Below, piece after piece: positions 56,557-64,000 of a stretch of 64,000 bases of DNA. A program made the position numbers and the translations under genes. Position 1 is the stretch's first letter; every line of letters begins with the position of its first letter. The notes beneath the pieces were generated by a model. It did no database searches and was not told the DNA's origin. It was given only the letters and a program-made list of their open reading frames with translations. This stretch comes from Sphingomonas oligoaromativorans (GTDB lineage: Bacteria; Pseudomonadota; Alphaproteobacteria; Sphingomonadales; Sphingomonadaceae): the NCBI RefSeq assembly GCF_011762195.1, contig NZ_JAASQK010000001.1, positions 124,001-188,000 on the forward strand, written 5' to 3'.

Positions 56557-58143
56557 TCAAGCGCGGCGGCGGCGGAGCAGCGCTTTCGTCTCGCGCCAGT
56601 CGAACGCGCCGAACAGGAAGGCGCAGCCGAAATAGCAGATGCCCGCCGGCACGATCAGCATCAGCAGCGCCACGATCCGCGCGCCCACCGAGCCGCCGGC
56701 CCGCGCCGCGCAGAACGGATCGAGCCACAGCAGCAGCGCCGCCATCGCCAGCGCGGCCAGTGCCAGCCGGATCGCGCGGCGCTTCAGTTGCGCGTCGATC
56801 GCGAAATGCCCGCGCCGGTGCAGCACCCAGTAGAGCAGGCCGACATTGATCCACGCGCAGCTCGCGCCCGAGATCGCGAGGCCGACATAAGAGAGGTTGG
56901 TGCCGAACACGAAGAACAGGTTGAGCGCCATGTTGCACGCCATCTCGGTCATCGCGATGCGGACGGGCGTCCTGGTGTCGGCGCGGGCGTAGAAGCCGGG
57001 CGTGAACACCTTGATGAGGATGTAGGCCGGCAGCCCGCACGAGAAGGCGGTCAGCACCGCCGCCGACGCCTGCGTGTCGTGGGCGGTGAAGGCGCCCGTC
57101 TGGAACAGCGCGCGGATCAGCGTGGTCGAGCCGATCATCAGCCCGGCGGTCGCGGGGAGGGTGAGCAGCAGCGACAGCTCGATCGCGCGGTTCTGCGTGA
57201 CGATCGCGGCCTTCTCGTCGCCCTGGCCGATCTGTCGGGAGATGACGGGCAGGATCGCGGTGCCGACCCCGATGCCGACCAGCGCGAGCGGCAACTGGTT
57301 CAGCCGATCCGCATAATAGATGTAGGAGACGGCGCCCTGGCCGAGGAAGCCGGCCGCCAGCATGGTGATGACGAGCAGGTTGAACTGCACCGCCCCCGCG
57401 CCGATCGCGGCGGGCCAGATCACCGAGAGCAGCTTCCTCACCTCGGGATTGAGGGTCGGGCGCTTGAGCCTCAGCTTCACGCCCGCCGATCGCGCGGCGA
57501 GGATCAGCCACAGCAATTGCGCGACGCCCGAGATGGTGACGGCCAGCGCCTGCGTATGGGCGATGTCGATCGCGTCGTTGCCCCGGAAGAAGAGCAGCGC
57601 CACGATCATGCAGATATTGAGCAGCACCGGCGCCGCCGCGTTCACCCAGAAGCGGTTGAGCGAGTTCATGATGCCGCCGAGCAGCGACACCAGCGAGATC
57701 AGCGCCAGATAGGGGAAGGTGAGCTGCGTCAGGTGGACGGCCAGATCGAACTTGGCCGGTCCTCCGCCGTCCTTGAAGCCGAAGGTGATGAGCCACACGA
57801 TCGGCCGGGGAAAGGCTATGATGAGCGTGGTGAACACCGCCAGGAAGGGCAGCAGCACCGAGAGCACATTCTCGGCGAAGCGCAGGCCATCGGGCAGGCC
57901 CTCTCGCCCTTCCGCTTCGGCTTGCCCCACGACGCGGTTGAACATCGGCACGAAGGCGGCGGAGAAGGCACCCTCGGCGAACAGCGAGCGGAACAGATTG
58001 GGCAGTCGCCACGCGACCAGGAAGGCGTCGTTGGCGAACCCCGCGCCGACGAAATGCGCCATCAACTGATCGCGGACGAAACCGAGGACGCGGCTGACGA
58101 GCGTCAACCCGCCGATGGTGGCGGTGTTCCTGACGAGACTCAT
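56557..58143 (-). CDS. murJ: Lipid II flippase MurJ
   Basis: Inner-membrane flippase for the peptidoglycan precursor lipid II. The 528-residue, about 14-helix protein belongs to the MOP superfamily and starts MSLVRNTATIGGLTLVSRVLGFVRDQLMAHFVGAG. FRSLFAEGAFSAAFVPMFN and RALFQTGAF are characteristic. Follows secB by 42 bases. Confidence 0.96.
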   Translation of the reverse strand: MSLVRNTATIGGLTLVSRVLGFVRDQLMAHFVGAGFANDAFLVAWRLPNLFRSLFAEGAFSAAFVPMFNRVVGQAEAEGREGLPDGLRFAENVLSVLLPFLAVFTTLIIAFPRPIVWLITFGFKDGGGPAKFDLAVHLTQLTFPYLALISLVSLLGGIMNSLNRFWVNAAAPVLLNICMIVALLFFRGNDAIDIAHTQALAVTISGVAQLLWLILAARSAGVKLRLKRPTLNPEVRKLLSVIWPAAIGAGAVQFNLLVITMLAAGFLGQGAVSYIYYADRLNQLPLALVGIGVGTAILPVISRQIGQGDEKAAIVTQNRAIELSLLLTLPATAGLMIGSTTLIRALFQTGAFTAHDTQASAAVLTAFSCGLPAYILIKVFTPGFYARADTRTPVRIAMTEMACNMALNLFFVFGTNLSYVGLAISGASCAWINVGLLYWVLHRRGHFAIDAQLKRRAIRLALAALAMAALLLWLDPFCAARAGGSVGARIVALLMLIVPAGICYFGCAFLFGAFDWRETKALLRRRRA

Positions 58144-58185
58144 CCGCCCCCGCGCCCCCGGCCGTTGGTCAGTCTAACGGGAAGA

Positions 58186-58692
58186 TCAGGCCTGGCCGGC
58201 CGGCTCGCCCATGATCCCGCCCTGCTGGGCAAGCTGCGAGAAATAGAGCGCGTTGAAGTCGATCGGATCGAGCATCAGCGGCGGGAAGCCGCCGTCGCGC
58301 ACCGCATCGGCCACCACGCGGCGGGCGAAGGGGAAGAGCAGGCGCGGCGCTTCGCCGAGCAGGAAGGGCTGGGTCGCCTCGGCCGGCACGTTGCGCAGCG
58401 CGAAGAGGCCGCCATAGAGCAGCTCCAGCTTGAAGGCGACGCCTTCGGGCGCGGTCGCGGTGATCTCGATGCGCAGCGCGGATTCGTGCAGCTCGTCGGC
58501 GATCTGCTGGGTGCCGATGTTGAACTGCACATCGATCTGCGGCTGGTTCTGCCAATTGTAGACGGCCGGGGCGTTCGGATTCTCGAAGGAGAAATCCTTC
58601 ACATATTGCGCCAACATGCCGACCTGCGGCGCGCTTTCCTCGCCATTGGGCTGCGGCACGGTCAGGAAATCGGGGGCCTCGTTCTCGGCCAT
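58186..58692 (-). CDS. secB: Protein-export chaperone SecB
   Basis: 168-residue cytoplasmic chaperone that keeps preproteins unfolded for SecA. Family sequence includes YVKDFSFENPNAP, VQFNIGTQQ, YGGLFALRNVPAEATQPFLLGEAPRLLFPFARRVVADAVRDGGFPPLMLDPIDF. It heads the secB-murJ-trpS unit. Confidence 0.97.
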   Translation of the reverse strand: MAENEAPDFLTVPQPNGEESAPQVGMLAQYVKDFSFENPNAPAVYNWQNQPQIDVQFNIGTQQIADELHESALRIEITATAPEGVAFKLELLYGGLFALRNVPAEATQPFLLGEAPRLLFPFARRVVADAVRDGGFPPLMLDPIDFNALYFSQLAQQGGIMGEPAGQA

Positions 58693-58899
58693 CTGGCGTC
58701 ATCCTTGTTGGCTTGATCTGGCTGCCTGCGGTGGCCGCGAGGCATGTTCGGCGCGTAGCAGCCGTGCCCGGCAAGGGCAATGCCACCCGCCCGCGAGACG
58801 GACTGACCGTGCGAGATTTGAAACCGGAGCCCGGCTCCCCTATGTAGGGCGAGAGTTATGACCTGCGGGCGCGGCTTGGCGCCCGACTGTGGAGGTTCG

Positions 58900-59559
58900 G
58901 TGCCCGAGATCATCATCCTGGCTTGCGTCGCCCTGTTTGTCGGCCTGCGGCTCTATGCCGTGCTTGGCCGCCGCACCGGCCATGAGCAGTCGATCGTCAA
59001 GCCCGCGGACGTGCAGCCTTCGCCGCTGGTCGTCCGCCCGGCCGCCGAACCGGTGGTGGAGCGCAAGGTCGAAGCCGTGGGGGCCGCCTCCGCGATGATC
59101 GATCCGCACGCGCTGGACGGGGTGCGCTCCGTCGTCTCCGCCGATCCGCATTTCGACGTGGCGGGCTTCCTCGATGGCGCTCGCTCGGCCTATCGCATGG
59201 TGCTGGAGGCGTTCTGGCGCGGTGACGAGGCGGAACTGCGCCGTCTGGTCGACGATGAGGTGTATGACGCCTTCCGCGAATCCATCGAGGCGCGCCGCGA
59301 GGCGGGCGAGACGGTGGAGAATCGCCTCGTCGCGATCGAGCGCTCGCAAATCCACAGTGCCGGCATGGCGGGGCAGATGGCGGTGGTCGCCGTCCGATTC
59401 GACGCGGATATCGCGGCCATCACCCGCGACGCCGAAGGCAATGTCGTCGCCGGATCGCTGACCGACGCCGTGCAGACCCACGATCTGTGGACGTTCAGCC
59501 GCAATGTGCGGATCGACGATCCCAACTGGATCCTGATCGAGACCGACGAGGCGGCATGA
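58900..59559 (+). CDS. Tim44-like domain protein
   Basis: 219-residue protein with an N-terminal membrane anchor (PEIIILACVALFVGLRLYAVLG) and a Tim44/TimA domain. Characteristic parts are FDVAGFLDGARSAYRMVLEAFWRGDEAELRRLVDDEVYDAF and the ending DLWTFSRNVRIDDPNWILIETDE. The start is GTG 58900 with GGAGG four bases before. Bacterial homologues sit at the inner membrane, as here next to secB and mltA; precise role unproven. Confidence 0.92.
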   Translation: MPEIIILACVALFVGLRLYAVLGRRTGHEQSIVKPADVQPSPLVVRPAAEPVVERKVEAVGAASAMIDPHALDGVRSVVSADPHFDVAGFLDGARSAYRMVLEAFWRGDEAELRRLVDDEVYDAFRESIEARREAGETVENRLVAIERSQIHSAGMAGQMAVVAVRFDADIAAITRDAEGNVVAGSLTDAVQTHDLWTFSRNVRIDDPNWILIETDEAA

Positions 59560-60797
59560 GCCGTCTCCGGCTCGCGGCCGTTGCCGCGCTCGCGCTGACC
59601 GTATCGGCCTGCGTCGCGCCGCATGGCGCGGCTCCGGTGCGGCCCGTGACGCCGCCTCCCGTCCATCCGGCGCCGCCGCCCTCCACGGGCAAGGGGCCGG
59701 TTCCCACCGTCACCACCGGCACGGCGCTGACCGCCGGCGTGCGGCCGGGGCCGTCGATCGCCTCGCTGCCGATCGATCCGGTGCGGGCGCGGGGGGCGCT
59801 GGCCGCGTTCCGCCTGTCCTGCCCGGCGCTGCTCAAGCGGACGGACAGGAGCGGCCTCACCCGTGGGGCCGACTGGCAGCCCGCCTGCACCGCCGCACCG
59901 GGCTGGCCGGATGCGCAGGCGGCCGGCTTCTTCCAGCGTTATTTCGAGACGGCCGAGGTGGGCGGCGGGCGGCTCTACGCCACCGGCTATTTCGAACCCG
60001 AGATCGCCGCCTCGCTTCAGCAGGCGCCCGGATACGACGTGCCGATCTACGGCGTGCCCGACGATCTGGCCGAGGCCGATCTCGGCCTGTGGGCGGCGGA
60101 CCTCAAGGGCCGCAAGATTCGCGGCCATGCGGTGAACGGCAAGTTCGTCCCCTATTTCGACCGCACCCAGATCGAGGCCGGCGCGATGCAGGACCATGCC
60201 CCGGTGCTGGCCTATGCCGCCGACAAGATCGAATTCTTCTTTCTCCAGATCCAGGGTTCCGGCCGCCTGCGCCTGCCCGACGGCAGCGTGGTGCGGATCG
60301 GCTATGCCGGGCAGAACGGCCTCTCCTACACCGGTATCGGCAAGGCGATGATCGCGCAGGGGCTCATCACGCCCGCGCAGGGATCAATGCAGGGCATCGT
60401 CGGCTGGCTGCGCGCGCACCCCGATCAGGCGGACGGCGTGATGCGGCAGAACCGCAGCTTCATCTTCTTCAAGCCGTTGGCCGGTGCCGGCCCGCTGGGC
60501 GCCATGGGCGTGCCGGTGACGCCGCGCGCCACGGTGGCGGCTGACCCGGCCTTCACGCCTCTGGGCGCGCCGGTCTGGCTCTCGGCGGACCGGACGGACG
60601 CGGCTGGCCTGTGGGTGGCGCAGGATACCGGCGGCGCGATCAAGGGCGCCAACCGCTTCGACACCTTCTGGGGCGCGGGCGACGACGCGGCGCGGATCGC
60701 GGGCGGCATGTCCGCGCGGGGCTCCGCGTTCCTGCTGTTGCCGGTCGGCACGGTCGCACGGCTGAACGGCGATGCCGGACAAGCCGCTCGACCCTGA
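59556..60797 (+). CDS. mltA: Membrane-bound lytic murein transglycosylase A
   Basis: Outer-membrane lipoprotein that cleaves peptidoglycan forming 1,6-anhydromuropeptides. 413 residues with a lipobox (LTVSAC), a proline-rich linker, the MltA domain (FFQRYFETAEVGGG... YFEPEIAAS) and a C-terminal 3D domain (WVAQDTGGAIKGANRFDTFWGAGDDA) with the catalytic aspartate pattern. ATG 59556 overlaps the Tim44-like stop by ATGA. Confidence 0.95.
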   Translation: MSRLRLAAVAALALTVSACVAPHGAAPVRPVTPPPVHPAPPPSTGKGPVPTVTTGTALTAGVRPGPSIASLPIDPVRARGALAAFRLSCPALLKRTDRSGLTRGADWQPACTAAPGWPDAQAAGFFQRYFETAEVGGGRLYATGYFEPEIAASLQQAPGYDVPIYGVPDDLAEADLGLWAADLKGRKIRGHAVNGKFVPYFDRTQIEAGAMQDHAPVLAYAADKIEFFFLQIQGSGRLRLPDGSVVRIGYAGQNGLSYTGIGKAMIAQGLITPAQGSMQGIVGWLRAHPDQADGVMRQNRSFIFFKPLAGAGPLGAMGVPVTPRATVAADPAFTPLGAPVWLSADRTDAAGLWVAQDTGGAIKGANRFDTFWGAGDDAARIAGGMSARGSAFLLLPVGTVARLNGDAGQAARP

Positions 60798-61308
60798 CGC
60801 GCGCGCGCTCTGGCAGCGTGTCGCCGAGACCGTCCGGCCTCTGAAGGGGCGTCGCCTGCTCAGGAAGGCGGCGCTGCCGGTGGTGCCGGTCGAAAAGCCG
60901 ATCCCGGTGCGCGCGCCTGCGCCCAGGCCGATCGCCAAGGCGACCACGCCTGGCGACACGCTCGATGGCGGCTGGGACCGGCGGCTGCGGCGCGGCGTGG
61001 TGGGGCCGGACCTCACCATCGACCTGCACGGCTACACGCTGACGGCCGCGCATGAGGTGCTGGAGGCGGAGCTGGGCCGTGCGATCCAGCGCCATGCGCG
61101 ACTGGTGCTGCTGGTGACGGGCCGCCCGCCGCGCGACTCCACCGAGCGGATCGACGGGCGACCGGTGCGCGGCGCCATCCGCGCCTCGATCGGGGACTGG
61201 CTGCACCATTCGCGGCACTCCAGCCACATCGCGGCGGTGCGCAGCGCGCACCCGAGGCATGGCGGGGCTGGGGCGCTCTATGTGGTGCTGCGGCGGACTA
61301 GGGGGTAG
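60772..61308 (+). CDS. Smr-domain protein
   Basis: 178-residue protein with a C-terminal Smr domain (MutS2 type): DLTIDLHGYTLTAAHEVLEAELGRA, LLVTGRPPRDS, RGAIRASIGDWLHHSRHSSHIAAVRSAHPRHGGAGALYVVLRR. Smr domains are nucleases acting on DNA or RNA. It overlaps the mltA 3' end by 26 bases, a conserved pairing in these bacteria. Confidence 0.92.
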   Translation: MPDKPLDPDARALWQRVAETVRPLKGRRLLRKAALPVVPVEKPIPVRAPAPRPIAKATTPGDTLDGGWDRRLRRGVVGPDLTIDLHGYTLTAAHEVLEAELGRAIQRHARLVLLVTGRPPRDSTERIDGRPVRGAIRASIGDWLHHSRHSSHIAAVRSAHPRHGGAGALYVVLRRTRG

Positions 61309-61478
61309 GTTATAAATAGCGACACAATAGGCCGATCCGCCGAGCATCCTCCGTTTCGGCATCGGGACCATCCGACCCTGTCCTGCGGTCGAAGACCATT
61401 TAGATAAAAACACCAGATTGATTCTATCCAGTGATGTCAAAATTCCCGTGTGTGGTATTCTTAGTAGACGGGGGGCTT
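61309..61478 (+). other. AT-rich intergenic region
   Basis: This 170-base stretch is visibly richer in A+T than its surroundings (for example TTTAGATAAAAACACC). No gene, tRNA or repeat was recognised. Together with the next gene it may be a transferred segment. Confidence 0.4.
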
Positions 61479-62096
61479 ATGAATATAATTCATTACGCAT
61501 TGGTGGGTATAGGGCTCTGCATCTCTTCGGCGGGCAATGCTCAAGTCGTGGCAACCTCGATAAAATCGGCGCAACTAAGTAAAATTGTTATCAATCCGGA
61601 TATCCCTAAAGCCAATCAGCACGTGAAGTCAGGCAGTATCTGCTTGTGGGCTGGAAGCCCGATCAATTTTGGATCTCAAGAGCGCACGCTTAACTACGAG
61701 AGATTTGATAGGCTTTTTTCAACGGCGCTTAATGCCCATGGTTTTAAAGCCATTGCGAAATCTGCGGATATGTTTGAGGGTGAAGGCAACAGCGCCAAGC
61801 CAGATTTCTTGGTTGGTGCCACGCTGCGTCCACAGACTGTTAACGTCTGCGATTCAATCGGTGGCTTGAAAGGCGCTATCGCGATCTCTGTTGAATGGCA
61901 AATTTACGACCGTAGTAAGCAGCAAGTGGTTGAAACGGTGACGACAGAGGGGACTGGCCAATCGTTAAAATTCCAGGCGAGCGGCCTCAATCTGATTATC
62001 GACCAAGCGTTTTCGGCCGCAGCAGTAGCGTTAATCAGTCAAGGGGTGATTCAAAAATATCTTGGTACTCCAGGGTCTTCGTCCGTTATTCAGTGA
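61479..62096 (+). CDS. AT-rich exported protein, probably acquired (hypothetical)
   Basis: 205 residues with a signal peptide (MNIIHYALVGIGLCISSAGNA, cut before QVV). No family recognised. Two cysteines are in the mature part (SGSICLWAG and VNVCDSIGG). Codon use differs sharply from neighbours, with AAA, AAT, TTA, ATA and GTT frequent. ATG 61479 is chosen because it starts the signal peptide; a start 16 codons upstream is possible. The composition suggests horizontal transfer. Confidence 0.7.
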   Translation: MNIIHYALVGIGLCISSAGNAQVVATSIKSAQLSKIVINPDIPKANQHVKSGSICLWAGSPINFGSQERTLNYERFDRLFSTALNAHGFKAIAKSADMFEGEGNSAKPDFLVGATLRPQTVNVCDSIGGLKGAIAISVEWQIYDRSKQQVVETVTTEGTGQSLKFQASGLNLIIDQAFSAAAVALISQGVIQKYLGTPGSSSVIQ

Positions 62097-62139
62097 ATAA
62101 AACAGTAGAGAATCTGACCGAAGTCCACCAATCCCCGCC

Positions 62140-63270
62140 TCACCCCACCACCTTCCGCAGCACCGCTTCATAGATATCCGCCAACTGTCGCAGGTCATCC
62201 ACTGCCGCCGCTTCGTCCAGCTTGTGCATTGTTGCGTTGGGCAGGCCGAACTCCACAGTCGGCGCGATCTGGGAGAGGAAGCGCGCGTCCGACGTGCCGC
62301 CCGTGGTCGAGAGCTGCGCCGTGATGTCGATCACCTCGTGGATCGCCTCCGACACCAAAGTGGACAGCGCCCCCGGCTCGGTGAGGAAGGCCTCGCCGGA
62401 GATCATCGCCTCGACGCTTGCGCGCGGGGCCTCCTCGGCGACGATGCGGCGGATTTCCGCCTCCAGCGCATGGCCCTTCTGCTCGTCGTTGAAGCGGATG
62501 TTGAGCCGCGCCCGCGCGCCGCCGGGGATGACGTTGGTGGCGCTGTTGCCCACCTCGATGTCGGTCACCTCCAGGTTGGAGGGCTGGAACCAGGCATTGC
62601 CATGATCGAGCCGCCAGCTCTTCAGCCGGTCGAGGATGCGGACCAGCCGCGTCACCGGATTGTCCGCGAGGTGGGGGTAGGCGACATGGCCCTGCGTGCC
62701 GGGCACCTCGATCCACGCGTTGATCGATCCGCGCCGGCCGATCTTGATCGTGTCGCCGAGCCGCGCGTCGGATGTGGGCTCGCCGACGAGGATCATGTCC
62801 GGGCGGATGCCGCGCTCGGCCATCCACGCGATGATCGCGCGGGTGCCGTGGATGGCGGGGCCTTCCTCGTCGCCGGTGATGAGCAGGCTGATCGTGCCCT
62901 TGTGCTCGGGCACGCGCTCCGCCGCCGCGATGAAGGCGCCGATCGCGCCCTTCATGTCGACGGCGCCGCGTCCGTAGAGCAGATCGCCCCGGATCACCGG
63001 CTCGAACGCGCCGGAGGTCCAGCCGCCGCCCGCCGGCACCACGTCGCTGTGCCCCGCGAAGGCGAAGTGCGGCGCGCCATGGCCGCGGATCGCGACGAGG
63101 TTCTCCACCGGCCCATGCGGCGCCTCGCCCGAGGAGAAGCGGTGGACGGTGAAGCCCTGAGCCTCCAGCGCTTGGCTCAGCACATCCTGCGCGCCGGCAT
63201 CGGCGGGGGTGACGCTGGCGCAGCGGATGAGATCGGCGGTGAGCGCCACGGGATCGATTGGACCGGTCAT
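62140..63270 (-). CDS. dapE: Succinyl-diaminopimelate desuccinylase
   Basis: M20 metallopeptidase of the lysine/diaminopimelate pathway, 376 residues. The di-zinc motifs HFAFAGHSDVVPAG, DMKGAIGAF, LLITGDEEGPA and LVGEPTSD are present, along with STTGGTSDARF and a C-terminal His (NATMHKLDE). Essential for cell-wall meso-DAP supply. Confidence 0.96.
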   Translation of the reverse strand: MTGPIDPVALTADLIRCASVTPADAGAQDVLSQALEAQGFTVHRFSSGEAPHGPVENLVAIRGHGAPHFAFAGHSDVVPAGGGWTSGAFEPVIRGDLLYGRGAVDMKGAIGAFIAAAERVPEHKGTISLLITGDEEGPAIHGTRAIIAWMAERGIRPDMILVGEPTSDARLGDTIKIGRRGSINAWIEVPGTQGHVAYPHLADNPVTRLVRILDRLKSWRLDHGNAWFQPSNLEVTDIEVGNSATNVIPGGARARLNIRFNDEQKGHALEAEIRRIVAEEAPRASVEAMISGEAFLTEPGALSTLVSEAIHEVIDITAQLSTTGGTSDARFLSQIAPTVEFGLPNATMHKLDEAAAVDDLRQLADIYEAVLRKVVG

Positions 63271-63314
63271 GCCACAGCGGTTAACCTTATGGGCGCGACT
63301 TGAACAGGTGCCCC

Positions 63315-63764
63315 ATGCCCCGGATTGACCTCAATATGATCGAGCCGAAGACCGGCAGCGGCTATCCCGAGCCCTATAACCTCGCCGCGCAGAAGCGGCA
63401 GGTGCGGCCGCTCTCACGCCCGGCGGGGCTGGCCGACTTCGAGGCCAATCATGTCATCCTGCCGCCCGGCGCCTGGTCCAGCCAGCGGCACTGGCATGAG
63501 GGGGAGGATGAGTTCCTCGTGATGATCGCCGGCAGCGCGATGCTGGTCGACGATTCGGGGGAGACGCCGCTCGCCCCCGGCGACTGCGCGGCCTTCCCCA
63601 GGAATGACGGCAACGGCCATCATGTCATCGCGGGCGACGGGGGCTGCACCTTCGTGGTGATCGGGGTGGCCGAGACGAGCCTCTGCCACTATCCCGACGC
63701 CGACCTGCTCTACGACGCGGCCGCCGACCGCTATCTGCACAGGGACGGGACGCCCTATTCCTGA
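63315..63764 (+). CDS. Cupin-domain protein
   Basis: 149-residue single cupin. Metal-binding residues are in RHWHEGEDEFLVMIAGSAMLVDDSGETPLAPGDCAAFPRNDGNGHH. Such proteins are often annotated as sugar- or metabolite-binding cupins without known activity. Its end overlaps the 3' end of a convergent GST gene by ten bases. Confidence 0.88.
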   Translation: MPRIDLNMIEPKTGSGYPEPYNLAAQKRQVRPLSRPAGLADFEANHVILPPGAWSSQRHWHEGEDEFLVMIAGSAMLVDDSGETPLAPGDCAAFPRNDGNGHHVIAGDGGCTFVVIGVAETSLCHYPDADLLYDAAADRYLHRDGTPYS

Positions 63765-64000
63765 TCCGGGAGCGTCTCGAACTTCTCGATCACCCAGTCC
63801 TCGGCCTGCGCGCCGGCGATCCAGTCCTGCATGAAGGGGTGCGAGAAGATCGCCTGCATGTAGGGCAGCGCGAAACGCGGCACCGGCAGGGCATAGGTGA
63901 CGATCCGCGTGCAGACCGGCGCGAACATGATGTCCGCCGCGCTGAACTGGCCGAACAGGAACTCGCCGCTGCTGCCGAAGCGGGCGCGGGCCTGCGCCCA
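63755..64000 (-). CDS. Glutathione S-transferase, C-terminal part (runs off the right edge)
   Basis: Only the last 81 codons are in the window, on the minus strand, ending with TAG at 63755-63757. The sequence GSSGEFLFGQFSAADIMFAPVCTRI matches the C-terminal helical domain of GST family proteins, including the N-capping box S-x-x-D motif. The N-terminal thioredoxin-like domain lies outside. Confidence 0.82.
   Translation of the reverse strand, partial: WAQARARFGSSGEFLFGQFSAADIMFAPVCTRIVTYALPVPRFALPYMQAIFSHPFMQDWIAGAQAEDWVIEKFETLPDQE

Noticed and set aside
61309..61478. tRNA or small RNA in the AT-rich gap
   Set aside because: No cloverleaf, T-loop GGTTCGA pattern or terminator could be found.

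Overview
The window is GC-rich chromosomal DNA from an alphaproteobacterium, most likely a sphingomonad (Sphingomonadaceae). This rests on gene order and content rather than a database search: fpg(mutM)-rpsT-dnaA, secB-murJ-trpS facing tim44-mltA-smr, a PhoK-like alkaline phosphatase, a methionine synthase split into two genes, GANTC (CcrM-type) sites in front of dnaA, and many GTCATCCCGG / ATCCCAGCC-type palindromic repeats. Coding density is high. Most genes sit in short operons with ATGA or TGATG overlaps. No tRNA, rRNA, CRISPR array, prophage or classical insertion sequence was seen.

Layout. 1-4.0 kb: partial sppA, then a CIRCE-controlled groES-groEL operon with a strong terminator. 4-5.7 kb: two small hypothetical proteins and the outer-membrane lipoprotein MlaA. 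5.8-11.5 kb: a methionine operon (ArsR-methyltransferase fusion, metF, split metH) preceded by a palindromic operator. 11.6-16.5 kb: exported proteins (beta-helix protein, PhoK-like phosphatase, DsbD/ScsB-like thiol reductase). 16.6-20.7 kb: HD-GYP protein with a coupled micro-gene, TrmH-type RNA methyltransferase, GH130 protein, small exported protein. 20.7-25.3 kb: ybbP-ybbA ABC system divergent from tesA, then ppk2. 25.4-31.3 kb: a signalling cassette on the minus strand (EAL phosphodiesterase, LysM lipoprotein, Ser/Thr kinase, TagH-like FHA protein, PP2C phosphatase). 31.4-35.7 kb: GFA protein and otsB-GH15-otsA trehalose operon. 35.9-40.5 kb: MFS transporter, alr-mlaE-mlaF, VOC protein. 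40.56-41.01 kb: a DUF559 endonuclease-like gene enclosed by nearly perfect 36-bp inverted repeats. 41.1-44 kb: polyhydroxyalkanoate genes (phaA, PhaC-like, phaR). 44-49 kb: amidohydrolase, beta-hydroxyacid dehydrogenase, threonine dehydratase, leucyl/arginyl-tRNA-protein transferase. 49-54.5 kb: ubiB, ubiE, mutM, rpsT, dnaA. 54.7-61.3 kb: Gly/Trp-rich lipoprotein, trpS, murJ, secB and divergent tim44, mltA, smr. 61.3-64 kb: an AT-rich orphan gene, dapE, a cupin protein and a partial GST.

Most of the window is housekeeping and envelope biology. The items that stand out are the DUF559 gene inside terminal inverted repeats, a palindromic repeat doublet inserted in frame in metH with compensatory changes between its arms, the apparently leaderless ArsR-methyltransferase gene with its operator overlapping the promoter, and the phospho-signalling cassette that resembles type VI secretion regulation without any secretion genes in view. 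Functions come from motif recognition by eye; no alignment or structure prediction was run.
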